The notes beneath the pieces were generated by a model. It made no database searches. It worked only from the letters and a program-made list of their open reading frames with translations, and was not told where the DNA came from. From Bacteroidales bacterium UBA3844 (GTDB taxonomy: Bacteria; Bacteroidota; Bacteroidia; Bacteroidales; Paludibacteraceae), in NCBI GenBank assembly GCA_002392915.1, contig DGHQ01000033.1, positions 1 through 64,000 of the forward strand: a stretch of DNA of 64,000 nt, given 5' to 3'. The position numbers and the translations under genes are program-made. Shown here one piece after another: positions 14,048 through 23,009 of this stretch; within the stretch, counting starts at the first letter, position 1; each line of letters starts with the position of its first letter.

Positions 14048-17008
14048 TTATTTCTTAACAATCAATCTGAATGCCTGGTTTGTCGACTCAGTGTTTATGA
14101 TCACAGTGTAGATTCCGTTTGCAAGACTAGCTATATCAACACTGTTGACTGCGTCGGAAGCGTTCAACTGCTCTGTTAGGACAACCTTTCCGTCTATGCT
14201 TATGATCTGGACGGAAGCGTTCTCGTCTTCATTAAGAATCTCAACGAACAAAACATTTGCGGCAGGATTTGGATACAGTTTGCAAGCGAGCTCATTGGCA
14301 TCAATTGTATTGGCACCAGATCCATGCTCATAAGTTCCGTGAACCATTGCTCTAGCGCAACCAGAACCAGCCTGGATTTGCCAGTTGATCATTGCAGGGA
14401 ACGGCTTATTGTTAGCTTCACCCTTGTCGCATCCAGTAAACTCGATCACATCACCGTTGTTTGCGAATGTGTTGTAGTCTTTTCCATTAGCATAGAATGG
14501 AATTGATCCGTTGGCAGGCTTAGCCGACAATGAATAATCACCATTCTCTGAAATCTCGATTGGATTGCTCAATGTGATTGTGTACCAACCTGGATTCTGC
14601 AAATCGATAAGGTCAGAGTTGAAAGTCTGTTTCTTACCATTATGAGTAAGTGTGAATGTTACATTTTGGCTGCCTTTAGTGTAGATGGCAGACAAGTAAA
14701 CAGAAACGCCTGTGATCATGAATGGCTTGTGAGCTGTGAACAATGCAGCTGTTTCTCCCCAATCCGAAGTTGTCAAAGATGCGAATGTCTTTTCGTCCGG
14801 ACCAGCTACGAATGAACTGCTTCCCGCGTTCTGCACATAAACATCGATATCTTTGCTGATTGTAGTAGTATATGTTTTGCCAGATCCAAGAAGCTTTCCT
14901 CCCTCTGCTTTGTCATACCACTCGAATTCACCGTCGCCCTCGGCAGTGAATGTGATTTTACCTCCGTTGCCCGACTTGGCGTCTGCCACGACAGGAAGTT
15001 TAGATGTGATCTCTGTCTCAACTTTCTTGCTTCCACATCCAGGAACAGATATCTTACAAGTGTATATACCTGCCTTAGTTGCAGTGTATGTAGAAGATGT
15101 TGCTCCTTTTATCTCATCACCGTCGACACCCCATTGGTATGACACTCCCTTCAAATCAACAGTTGCATCCAATGTGATAGTTGCAGGATTACACAACTCT
15201 CCGCTTTCAAGATGTACATCTGGTAGCTCTCCTAGAATTGTTACACTGGCGGAAGTCTCCCAATCTCCAGCAGAATCTACGACACAAGTGTAAACACCTG
15301 CCTCTTTGACTTCGTAAGTTGAAGATCTTGTGTCGGAAACCAACTGCTTTCCATCTTTCGACCAAGTGAATTTCTTCTTTCCGTCAGCAGGAATCTTGCT
15401 GTCGAGTACAATCGAACTCTCTCCACAGATTGAACGGTCGTCTCCAAGCTTTGGAGTCGGATGAACTGCCAAACTTGCCACTGGATTCAGGATTGAATTG
15501 ATATATCCAAGAGACGCTACAAGTCCGGCATTGTAGTCGATACCACCTTCGCTGTATGTGTATTCCTTCTCGTTGTCAACATAATCTCCGTCTTTGATAG
15601 AACCTCCTACCATGTAGCCCAACTGCATGAATTTTTCCTGAGGTTTCAAGTTTGCCTCGGAGTCGTTGTCAAGACCGTAGAAATTACGGTGGTGAGGATA
15701 GTGAGGAAAGTTATCTCCAAATCCTACTATATAAGAGAATTTCTTTCCGTTGCTACCCATGATATACTCGATGGATGTAAGAGCATACGGATTTAAAGTC
15801 TTTTCTTTGCCAAGCACTTTGTCGTTAAGGGCGTAAACAAATGCTTGGTTAGCAGGGAAACGAAGAATACCCCAGCTTCCGTTCTTCTTGTTTAAGAAAT
15901 AGCCGCTTGATGGTTTATACAAATCGCAGAAGAATTGTAATGCTTTTTTTGCATTGTTATCGTTGGCATACATAGCCATCAAATAGCAAGCCAAATCTTC
16001 TGTGTTGTTGTAGTTAAGAGAATAGTTGTGGTTGAAATTATCCTCTACCGCCATAAAGGTAGAATGCTCTTTTGCGGCATTCAAATAAGTATCGTCATTA
16101 GTGGCACGGTACAATTCCATTGCAAGCACTACAATATCCGATTCATATTTTGGTTTTGAAGGATAAAAGTCGCTTCCTGTATTACCTTTGGCTGTGCCCA
16201 TTACATAGTCGTACGCCACCTTTGCTTTTGCCAAACATTTGTCTGCGTATTCTGAATTGTATGGGCGATAACAACGGCTCATGATGGCAAGAGTAGCTCC
16301 ACAGAAAGATGTCATTGATGTTGTCTTTCCTGTGGCTTTGAACACTTTACGTGATCCTTCAGCTTCTCCACCTTGTGCTCTTGAAAGAGTGGCTTTTACA
16401 GGTGAGGTACACCATACTTGATGGTCAGGACCTCCGTCTCCCACCTGATAATAGAATGTCTTTTCGTCGCGCACACATTTCATGAAGAAGTCTGTGGCAT
16501 ATTTCAACTCGTCAAGAATATCAGGAATGCCGTTTGGCTTACCTTTCTTGCCTTCCCATGTGTAGTCGCTGGCTCCGATGTATCCTTCGTAGTTCTGCGA
16601 ATAAAAGTCTCCGTAACCAGTTGGAAATTCAGAATAACCCAAAGCAAGCATGTAGCCAGAGTAAAACTCTGTCTGTCCGAACTTCACGTTGTCTCCACAG
16701 TCTACCCAGCCTCCAGTCAAATCGTAGTCTCCGTCAGCATCTTTTACGAAATCCTGACCTTTTACGAAAGCTTTGAGGTTGCCTGTTAGAGACGATGCGG
16801 TCTGTGTTGGCTCATGTTCTGCTATAAGCCAGTTGTGACCAGCACCAGATCTTTGTGCTCCATAAAAGCGTCCGGTCATCCAAAGAGCCTTCTGATACTG
16901 CTCATTGTCGAATACTGGTTTGCCCTGGGCAAAAACTGCGTTTGTCGATGCCAATGCCAGAGCGACAACTGTCGCTTTCACGGCAATAGATGAGTATATC
17001 TTATTCAT
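14048..17008 (-). CDS. T9SS-exported GH9 endoglucanase with Ig-like modules
   Basis: The 986-residue protein has a signal peptide ending AVFAQ. The GH9 catalytic (alpha/alpha)6 domain spans about 30-510: GGWVDCGDNVKFGQ (catalytic Asp region, with Cys where Ala is common), YPHHRNFYG (substrate-binding His-Arg) and EYTYSEGGIDYNAG (catalytic Glu). Two Ig-like repeats follow, each with YxC(V/K) strands (STYEVKEAGVYTCVV, STYTATKAGIYTCKI), then a further beta domain and a jelly-roll-like region (about 700-880). A C-terminal T9SS type A sorting signal closes it (LYPNPAANVLFVEI to FRLIVKK). It hydrolyses beta-1,4-glucan outside the cell. No PUL-type SusC/D pair is near. Confidence 0.92.
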   Translation of the reverse strand: MNKIYSSIAVKATVVALALASTNAVFAQGKPVFDNEQYQKALWMTGRFYGAQRSGAGHNWLIAEHEPTQTASSLTGNLKAFVKGQDFVKDADGDYDLTGGWVDCGDNVKFGQTEFYSGYMLALGYSEFPTGYGDFYSQNYEGYIGASDYTWEGKKGKPNGIPDILDELKYATDFFMKCVRDEKTFYYQVGDGGPDHQVWCTSPVKATLSRAQGGEAEGSRKVFKATGKTTSMTSFCGATLAIMSRCYRPYNSEYADKCLAKAKVAYDYVMGTAKGNTGSDFYPSKPKYESDIVVLAMELYRATNDDTYLNAAKEHSTFMAVEDNFNHNYSLNYNNTEDLACYLMAMYANDNNAKKALQFFCDLYKPSSGYFLNKKNGSWGILRFPANQAFVYALNDKVLGKEKTLNPYALTSIEYIMGSNGKKFSYIVGFGDNFPHYPHHRNFYGLDNDSEANLKPQEKFMQLGYMVGGSIKDGDYVDNEKEYTYSEGGIDYNAGLVASLGYINSILNPVASLAVHPTPKLGDDRSICGESSIVLDSKIPADGKKKFTWSKDGKQLVSDTRSSTYEVKEAGVYTCVVDSAGDWETSASVTILGELPDVHLESGELCNPATITLDATVDLKGVSYQWGVDGDEIKGATSSTYTATKAGIYTCKISVPGCGSKKVETEITSKLPVVADAKSGNGGKITFTAEGDGEFEWYDKAEGGKLLGSGKTYTTTISKDIDVYVQNAGSSSFVAGPDEKTFASLTTSDWGETAALFTAHKPFMITGVSVYLSAIYTKGSQNVTFTLTHNGKKQTFNSDLIDLQNPGWYTITLSNPIEISENGDYSLSAKPANGSIPFYANGKDYNTFANNGDVIEFTGCDKGEANNKPFPAMINWQIQAGSGCARAMVHGTYEHGSGANTIDANELACKLYPNPAANVLFVEILNEDENASVQIISIDGKVVLTEQLNASDAVNSVDIASLANGIYTVIINTESTNQAFRLIVKK

Positions 17009-17071
17009 AAGCTACCCTATTATAAGTTGGTTATTAATAGTGTTTTATTTTTGATGTGTTGTTAATAGGTC

Positions 17072-17521
17072 TTATTTCATAGCGATTTTAGCCACACGTT
17101 TTTCATGACGTCCACCTTCGAAGTCTGTTGTAAGGAAAGTCTTGACGATCTCCAAGGCTTTTTCTTTGCTGATGAAACGGGCTGGCAAGCCGACGATGTT
17201 TGCATTGTTGTGCTGACGGGCAAGAGATGCTATTTCAGTTTCCCAAGAAAGAGCGCATCTCACTCCCTGATGCTTGTTGCATGTCATCGAAATGCCGTTG
17301 GCGCTGCCGCAGATTGCGATTCCAAGGTCTACTTCTCCTTTCTCCACTGATTCAGCAAGCGGATGGGCATAGTCTGGATAGTCGCAACTATCGTTAGTGT
17401 CTGTGCCGAAGTTCTTGATGCCAGCCACAAGCGGAGTCAACTGCTCTACCAAGTATTTTTTCAAATCTGTACCAGCGTGGTCGTTTGCGATACCTATCTT
17501 CAATTCATTCAAATTCTTCAT
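17072..17521 (-). CDS. rpiB: Ribose-5-phosphate isomerase B
   Basis: The 149-residue protein contains the RpiB/LacAB signature: IGIANDHAGTDLKKYL near the N-terminus (Asp-His substrate contact), DYPDYAHPLAESVE, and the anion-hole segment CGSANGISMTCNK with the catalytic Cys. NIVGLPARFISKEKALEIV follows. It interconverts ribulose-5-phosphate and ribose-5-phosphate in the non-oxidative pentose phosphate path. It is upstream of the GH9 gene (63 bp gap), which could be co-transcribed. Two TAnnTTTG-like boxes in a short direct repeat lie about 75-95 bp upstream. Confidence 0.95.
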   Translation of the reverse strand: MKNLNELKIGIANDHAGTDLKKYLVEQLTPLVAGIKNFGTDTNDSCDYPDYAHPLAESVEKGEVDLGIAICGSANGISMTCNKHQGVRCALSWETEIASLARQHNNANIVGLPARFISKEKALEIVKTFLTTDFEGGRHEKRVAKIAMK

Positions 17522-17590
17522 TTTATCTAATATATGAATTTGTTTTAGTTTTTTCTTCTAGTCAAGTGCACAGATAATAATTGTTGTGTA

Positions 17591-17616
17591 CAAATCTAGT
17601 TGAGTGTACAAATATA
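17591..17616 (-). promoter_or_regulatory. Duplicated -7 boxes upstream of rpiB
   Basis: The plus strand carries GTGTACAAATCTAG and GTGTACAAATATAG in tandem. On the minus strand these give TAGATTTG (17591-17598) and TATATTTG (17609-17616), two consecutive TAnnTTTG boxes 18 bp apart. The duplication may give two start sites. Confidence 0.4.
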
Positions 17617-17687
17617 GATATGAATTTCAAGTTTCGCAAATATAAGCCGTGATTTTTAGTGAATTAGCTGTCGGATGATGGATTTGA

Positions 17688-19040
17688 TTATGAATTATCC
17701 ATAATATTGCTTATCGCATATAGAGGAATGATGTCGACGTGTCGTTCTGCGTCGCCATCTTTCGGGTCATAATAGTATATCTGACCAAAGTTCTCTAGCG
17801 ATGTCCGTATAGCCTCATGTAGATTGTGACCACGTAAGAAAATCCATAGGCTTTGCATGCTGCCTTGGGTGTTTGCTTTTACTTCAATAGGTAACACTTT
17901 CCCATTTTGTGCTACTACATAGTCCACTTCTGCTTGACTATCCTTTCCTATATTTTGCCAATAATGCATCTCTGCTTTTTGGAAGCAATCTGTGTATTTT
18001 TGCATTTCTAATCCAGCGAACATTTCAGACAAGCCTCCTTTGTTGACAAATTCTGTATCGCTAGACAACAATATTTCTTTTGAAGGAATTCCTAACATAG
18101 TTTGCATTACACCAATGTCGAAGAAAAGGTATTTGACGAAGTTGTTGTTTTCTTCAGCTCCAAGAGGTAGCCCATTTGCATTTGTATGGACGACTGGAGT
18201 GATTAATCCAGCGAGGGTCAAAAGGTTGAGTGCTCCCTTTATTACGGTAGATTTGACATCTCTATCTGCTTGAGAGCATACAAATTTTTGTCCAATTTGT
18301 AGAGCAACAGATCGAAGAACTTGTCGTAGTAATATTGGAGAGATTCTTTTCTTATATTTTGAGAAGTCGTCTGTATATGCACTTAGTATATCGTGATGAA
18401 CACGTGCTACTTCTAAATAGTTGTGAGTTTCCACCCATTCTATAACAGCTGCTGGCATACCTCCAACCAAATAGAAAGAACGAATCTGATCTACCAGGTC
18501 CTTATGCGTTTTTACTGGTAGGGGTGTATTTATGTTCTTCTTTTTGAAGTCAACAATTATGTCGAGACCTTGTGCAATTAAGAATTCATCGAATGAAAAT
18601 GGATACATATATAGAGAGCGAACCCTTCCCACTGCAAAAGATGGAAGTTCTTCGAGTGCGAATTCAAGCAAAGAACCTGCTGCAATCACATGAAGCTCAG
18701 GATAATCTTCCTTAAAGTAGCGGAGCGACATTATTGCCTCCTGAGAAACCTGTATTTCGTCGATAAAGAGCAATGTTTCTTCAGGAATGATAGGAACGTT
18801 GATGGCAACAGTTAATTTCTCGCACGTTTTTTTTACATCTATGTTCTCTGTGAATAGAAGTTTCAAGTCTGGTTGTTTTTCTAAATTGATCTCAGCAAAA
18901 TAATGGAATGTTTTGCCGAATTCCCTAATTGCGGTCGATTTGCCTACTTGGCGTGCTCCTCGTATCAACAAAGGTTTTCTTCGTTGCTCTGTCTTCCATT
19001 CAAGAAGCTTTTGGTCGATATGTCTCTTTATGTAGGTCAT
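17688..19040 (-). CDS. AAA ATPase with DUF4143 (PD-(D/E)XK-like) C-terminus, copy 1
   Basis: The 450-residue protein has Walker A RGARQVGKSTAIREFG (near 27), Walker B ETLLFIDEIQ (near 92) and AAGSLLEFAL as sensor. The linker YPFSFDEFLIAQG and LVGGMPAAVIEWVE lead to a winged-helix region. The C-terminal DUF4143 domain has EVDYVVAQNGKVLPIEVKAN, where the D and E-x-K positions fit a restriction-enzyme-like nuclease core. The cellular role of this family is unknown. The start (19040) lies 40 bp from an array of six spaced GGCATCG elements (19081-19231). Two other genes in this window share the same architecture and also have upstream arrays. It is monocistronic. Confidence 0.9.
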   Translation of the reverse strand: MTYIKRHIDQKLLEWKTEQRRKPLLIRGARQVGKSTAIREFGKTFHYFAEINLEKQPDLKLLFTENIDVKKTCEKLTVAINVPIIPEETLLFIDEIQVSQEAIMSLRYFKEDYPELHVIAAGSLLEFALEELPSFAVGRVRSLYMYPFSFDEFLIAQGLDIIVDFKKKNINTPLPVKTHKDLVDQIRSFYLVGGMPAAVIEWVETHNYLEVARVHHDILSAYTDDFSKYKKRISPILLRQVLRSVALQIGQKFVCSQADRDVKSTVIKGALNLLTLAGLITPVVHTNANGLPLGAEENNNFVKYLFFDIGVMQTMLGIPSKEILLSSDTEFVNKGGLSEMFAGLEMQKYTDCFQKAEMHYWQNIGKDSQAEVDYVVAQNGKVLPIEVKANTQGSMQSLWIFLRGHNLHEAIRTSLENFGQIYYYDPKDGDAERHVDIIPLYAISNIMDNS

Positions 19041-19080
19041 AATTTTTGTTGTATCCTACTGCAAAGTAAATGAATTTCCC

Positions 19081-19231
19081 AAAAACGGCATCGAAAAAAA
19101 TGCTAAAATATTCCAAAAATGGCATCGAAATCTAAAAATGGCATCGAAAAAATGCTAAAATATTCCAAAAATGGCATCGAAATCTAAAAATGGCATCGAA
19201 AAAACGCTAAAATATTCCGAAAACGGTATCG
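19081..19231. repeat. Tandem array upstream of ATPase copy 1 (about 52-bp unit, six GGCATCG elements)
   Basis: The motif AAAAATGGCATCGAAA occurs at 19081, 19115, 19134, 19167, 19186 and 19219, that is spacings of 34, 19, 33, 19 and 33. Between paired elements lies ATGCTAAAATATTCC. The last copy is degenerate (GAAAACGGTATCGG). The copy nearest the gene lies about 13 bp from a TACTTTG box (19062-19068), so it overlaps the -33 region. There is no ORF. Confidence 0.9.
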
Positions 19232-19322
19232 GAAACACATAATAACCTATTTTATAAAAGCCGTACTATTAGATGATGTTGTTGACTATTACGAAGCCGG
19301 TATGAAATGTTTTTAGGGTGAA

Positions 19323-19470
19323 ATGGACATGGAGGAACATGGATTTGAAAGAGGTATTGAAGTTGAATCCCTCAGAATCGCCACTGATATGAAAAAAAGG
19401 ATTTGACTTTGTTTTAATCCATGAACTAACTAACGTTTCTCTGGAAGAGATTGTAAAGATCTTGTCTTGA
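19323..19470 (+). pseudogene. Remnant of an Rpn/PD-(D/E)XK transposase-like nuclease gene (C-terminus)
   Basis: One frame reads EEHGFERGIEVESLRIATDM with KK, then is interrupted. Shifting frame in the poly-A run at 19391-19398 gives GFDFVLIHELTNVSLEEIVK ending at a TGA (19468-19470). This is like the C-terminal tail of Rpn/YhgA-type recombination-promoting nucleases (EGREEG repeat, then A-MLK-GFD--LI---TGLS-EEI). The upstream catalytic domain is missing. It is a decayed remnant, and the surrounding 19240-19322 holds nothing else I can call. Confidence 0.5.
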
Positions 19471-19473
19471 CAA

Positions 19474-19528
19474 TAAAAAAATCATTCCACGGTTTGAAGG
19501 TATAAATCAAACCGTGGAATGTTTTTTG
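19474..19528 (-). terminator. Terminator of tex (strong, bidirectional)
   Basis: CATTCCACGGTTTGA (19483-19497) pairs perfectly with TCAAACCGTGGAATG (19507-19521): a 15-bp stem with a 9-nt loop, flanked by A-run and T-run on the two sides, so it can act in both directions. It lies 18 bp past the tex stop. Confidence 0.9.
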
Positions 19529-19545
19529 TAGGAAAATGAAAAATC

Positions 19546-21693
19546 CTATTTGTCCAATGCCAATGCTACTCTGTTCAATTTCATATCCACATCTTTCACA
19601 ATCACACTCAATCTTTGCCCAACGGATACTATTGTCTGTAGGTCGACGTTGCGGTCGCGTGTGAATTCAGAGACGTGAACCAATCCGTCGCGATGCACAC
19701 CGATATTGACAAACGCTCCAAAGTTTGTGATGTTGGTGACAATGCCTTCCATTCGCATTCCAATTTCGAGGTCGGACACCTCTTTCACGTTCTGTCGGAA
19801 TGCCAGCGGCTTGATCTTTTCTCTCACATCTCTTCCCGGCTTGTCTAACTCTTTCATTATATCTTGCAGTGTAGGCAGACCGACCTTCGCGTCGACGTAT
19901 TTGTTCAGATCGATAGACTCCCTCACATGTTTGTTGGCAATCAATTCCTCCACTGTCACTTTGTAGTCTTTCGCCATTTTCTTCACTACCGAGTAGCTTT
20001 CTGGATGGACGGCGGTGTTGTCGAGTGGGTTCTTCTGCCCACGTATACGCAGGAATCCTGCACACTGCTCAAATGATTTGGCTCCAAGTTTCGGAACTTT
20101 CTTCAGCTCATCTCTCGATGTGAAAGCTCCATTTTCATCTCTGTATGCTATGATGTTTTCAGCAAGTTTCGGTCCGACTCCGGAGACGTATGTCAACAGA
20201 TGTTTGCTGGCTGTGTTGAGGTTGACGCCGACATGGTTTACCGCACTCTCCACAACTCTGTCGAGTGCTTCCTTCAGCAATTTTTGGTCGACGTCGTGCT
20301 GGTACTGACCCACTCCGATACTTTTAGGGTCGATCTTGACAAGTTCAGCTAACGGATCTTGTAGCCTTCGTCCGATGGATACTGCTCCTCGTACGGTGAT
20401 GTCGTAGTCTGGAAACTCTTCACGTGCCACTTCACTTGCGGAGTAGATGCTGGCTCCGCTCTCGTTAACAATGTAGACTTCAATATCGGTGAGACGGGAA
20501 TCTTCCAGAGCTTTGTCCACAGCTTCATGTGTCTCTCGGCTTGCAGTGCCGTCGCCAATGGCAATTGCTCCACATTTATATTTCTTTAGCAATGCCACCA
20601 GTTTTTCCTGCTCCTTTGGCAGTTCGGCTCCGCTGCGTGACAGATACAACACTGTGTGTGTCAGCAGTTTGCCTTGCGGATCAAGACACACCACTTTGCA
20701 TCCGGTGCGGAATCCAGGGTCGATGGCAAGCACTGCCACCTCTCCAAGCGGAGACGCGAGCAGCACCTGCTTCACGTTTTTGGCAAACACGTCGATCGCC
20801 TCTTCGTCGGCTTTTATTTTGCTTGAATCTGCGAATTCGGTCTCTATTGCCGGACGTGCGTAATCCTTGTAAGCTGATTTCACCGCCGTCTTCACAAGCG
20901 ATGAACTTTCGGAATTGCCGTGGACGAAAAGTCCGCTGATATTGTCGATGCACCAGTCGTCGTCACATTTGAGCGACACTTTCAACATTCCCTCTTTTTC
21001 TCCTCTGCGCATAGCCAGCAGACGGTGTGACGGACATCGTGAAAGCGGTTCGGAATGGGCAAAATATGTATGGTATTGTCCGGCTTCCTCTTCCTTTTTC
21101 TTCACCACCTCGCTTTGTACAATGCCGTTGCGACGGTAGGAACTGCGGATGCGGGAGCGAGTTCGTTGGTCTTCACTGATCCACTCAGTGATGATGTCCA
21201 GTGCACCTTGCACTGCCTCTTCTGTGGAGATGTCGATATGGTTTTTATGACAGTAGTTGTCTGCCATTTCCTCGCTGTCGGAACGGGAATTTTGCGACAT
21301 GATCATCTTTGCCAATCCTTCAAGTCCGAGCAGACGGGCTTTCTCCGCCTTTGTGCGCTTCTTGGGCTTGTATGGCAGATAGATATCTTCCAATTCAGAA
21401 AGCGACGAGGCTTTTTCCAACGAAGCTTTTAGATCAGAAGTAAGTTTGTCCTGTTCCTCAATACTCTTTAATATAGCGTTGCGACGATCGTCGACAGCGA
21501 TAATCTGGTTTTGCAGTTTGATGATGCTTTCCACTGTCGTTTCATCCATACCTCCCGTCATCTCCTTACGATAACGGCAGATGAAAGGAATTGTACATTT
21601 GTCGGCAAGCAGGGAAAGTACGTTTGCCACTTTGTCTTTTGGAAGAGAAAGTTCCGATGCTATTGATGCTGCTATATCTTTTTCGTTTATCAT
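19546..21693 (-). CDS. tex: Tex-family RNA-binding transcription accessory protein
   Basis: The 715-residue protein has the whole Tex layout: N-terminal helical domain (IPFICRYRKEMTGGMDE), YqgF-like RNase H fold (VLAIDPGFRTGCKVVCLD near 325), helix-hairpin-helix region (LLTYVSGVGPKLAENIIAYR), and a C-terminal S1 domain (GMRMEGIVTNITNFGAFVNI, then GLVHVSEFTRDR). Tex binds RNA and DNA and affects transcription; the precise role is unsettled. It lies between two of the three AAA/DUF4143 ATPase genes, all on the same strand. Length is slightly below the E. coli protein. Confidence 0.96.
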   Translation of the reverse strand: MINEKDIAASIASELSLPKDKVANVLSLLADKCTIPFICRYRKEMTGGMDETTVESIIKLQNQIIAVDDRRNAILKSIEEQDKLTSDLKASLEKASSLSELEDIYLPYKPKKRTKAEKARLLGLEGLAKMIMSQNSRSDSEEMADNYCHKNHIDISTEEAVQGALDIITEWISEDQRTRSRIRSSYRRNGIVQSEVVKKKEEEAGQYHTYFAHSEPLSRCPSHRLLAMRRGEKEGMLKVSLKCDDDWCIDNISGLFVHGNSESSSLVKTAVKSAYKDYARPAIETEFADSSKIKADEEAIDVFAKNVKQVLLASPLGEVAVLAIDPGFRTGCKVVCLDPQGKLLTHTVLYLSRSGAELPKEQEKLVALLKKYKCGAIAIGDGTASRETHEAVDKALEDSRLTDIEVYIVNESGASIYSASEVAREEFPDYDITVRGAVSIGRRLQDPLAELVKIDPKSIGVGQYQHDVDQKLLKEALDRVVESAVNHVGVNLNTASKHLLTYVSGVGPKLAENIIAYRDENGAFTSRDELKKVPKLGAKSFEQCAGFLRIRGQKNPLDNTAVHPESYSVVKKMAKDYKVTVEELIANKHVRESIDLNKYVDAKVGLPTLQDIMKELDKPGRDVREKIKPLAFRQNVKEVSDLEIGMRMEGIVTNITNFGAFVNIGVHRDGLVHVSEFTRDRNVDLQTIVSVGQRLSVIVKDVDMKLNRVALALDK

Positions 21694-21755
21694 ATTATAT
21701 GGTCAATTTTCATTTGAATTGTAGATGGGGTAATTACCTCGTCTGACAAGAATTA

Positions 21756-22967
21756 TTAATAAAGTAATCCGAACATCCAAAGAGGAATTTTGTTACCTCT
21801 GCCGATTTCTGTATCGTCGACTGCAAGATAGCTGTCTGGCATATCCTTGATTTGTTCGAATGTTTTGTTCTTACCTCCCACTTCAAAAAGATAACGTTTG
21901 TCCACAAGAAAATCACCGGCTTTGGGATAGCGACATTCGTGAGCCTCCGACAATTGGTTGAAGAAGAATGTCTCACGTATGGTTCCGATTTCTGCGTATG
22001 GCGAAAGAGCGTACATAAGTGTCGGGTTGTTGACATAGATCTTGTCGGGTCGTGAGAGATTGTCTGAACTTTTAACATTGTCGCCCAGCAGGAGAAGTAG
22101 CCCGCCTCTCTGTAACGCATATAGCATTTTCAATCCTTGGTTACGATCGGTTTCAAGTTCACGGTACAGACTGCTCATGTTGGGCTGTTGTGGAACTCTC
22201 TCCGACAGCACCATCAACATTTTTTTTGTCTTTCGTATTGTTGAGATGTTCACATCGTCAATTTTTGCATAGTCGTTTTCTATTATTTGGTTGACGACTG
22301 CTTGCAATCTTATGTCTATTCCATTATGCACATCTTTATAAAATGGGTAGTAGCCATATTTCAGATACCTTTTGAACAGAGGAAGGATCGCTGTTTGTGA
22401 ACAAATATTCATGGCGATTTCAATATGATTGTGTAGCAGATCCTCCAATTCCACAGCATCTTGCTTTATGCCTTGCTCAAATTGTAGGAATTCTCTGAAA
22501 GAAAGTCCTCTCATCTCATACATAGCCTGACGACGTGATAAATCGCCTTCTCCGGCTTGAATCTGAAGCATGGAAGATCCTGTATAGACGATATTCAACC
22601 CAGGAAAATCATCTGATATATTCTTCAGTAGCGTTTGCCATTTTTCATAGTAGTGGATTTCATCAATGAAAATGTGTGAGCCTCCGTTATTATAATGAGC
22701 TTCCACTACGTCTAATATGTCATGCGACGCAAAGTAAAGATTGTCAAGTGAGATATAGAGCACCTTGTCGAGATCATTTCCTAGGAAAGTTTCTTTGATG
22801 TGTTGCAAAAGCATCGTCGTTTTTCCACATCCTTTAGGACCTTTTATGCCAATAAGGGAGTCCTTCCATTCTATCTTATAGTTAAGATAACGGAAGAAAT
22901 CCATCGGAGTGTTCATCAGCTTGCGGATGAATGTCCTTCTAAGTGATTCAATCTCTAGTTCTGCCAT
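21756..22967 (-). CDS. AAA ATPase of the AAA_14/DUF4143 class, copy 2
   Basis: Start MAELEIESLRRTFIRKLMN (ATG 22967) is preferred; the longer frame to 23060 runs across the promoter and repeats. The 403-residue product has Walker A IKGPKGCGKTTMLLQH (near 50), Walker B SHIFIDEIHYYE, YTGSSMLQIQAGEGDLSRR, RGLSFREFLQFEQG and KYGYYPFYKD, then a winged-helix region and a divergent C-terminal domain with GDFLVDKRYLFEVGGKNK. The D, E and K there suggest a remodelled nuclease-like core. Function is unknown. An array of 33-bp repeats (23010-23130) lies upstream. It is 62 bp downstream of the tex start on the same strand, in its own transcript. Confidence 0.88.
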   Translation of the reverse strand: MAELEIESLRRTFIRKLMNTPMDFFRYLNYKIEWKDSLIGIKGPKGCGKTTMLLQHIKETFLGNDLDKVLYISLDNLYFASHDILDVVEAHYNNGGSHIFIDEIHYYEKWQTLLKNISDDFPGLNIVYTGSSMLQIQAGEGDLSRRQAMYEMRGLSFREFLQFEQGIKQDAVELEDLLHNHIEIAMNICSQTAILPLFKRYLKYGYYPFYKDVHNGIDIRLQAVVNQIIENDYAKIDDVNISTIRKTKKMLMVLSERVPQQPNMSSLYRELETDRNQGLKMLYALQRGGLLLLLGDNVKSSDNLSRPDKIYVNNPTLMYALSPYAEIGTIRETFFFNQLSEAHECRYPKAGDFLVDKRYLFEVGGKNKTFEQIKDMPDSYLAVDDTEIGRGNKIPLWMFGLLY

Positions 22968-22999
22968 AACGTCTCTTGTTTTAATGTGTATCGACGTTA

Positions 23000-23007
23000 C
23001 AAAATTA
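23000..23007 (-). promoter_or_regulatory. -7 box for ATPase copy 2
   Basis: The minus strand reads TAATTTTG, a perfect TAnnTTTG box, 32 bp before the ATG at 22967. The -33 region falls at the edge of the degenerate first unit of the 33-bp array. Confidence 0.5.
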
Positions 23008-23009
23008 TA

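Noticed and set aside
19081..19231. CRISPR array
   Set aside because: Spacing alternates between 19 and 33 bp, and the intervening sequence is itself repeated, so there are no unique spacers; no cas genes are present.
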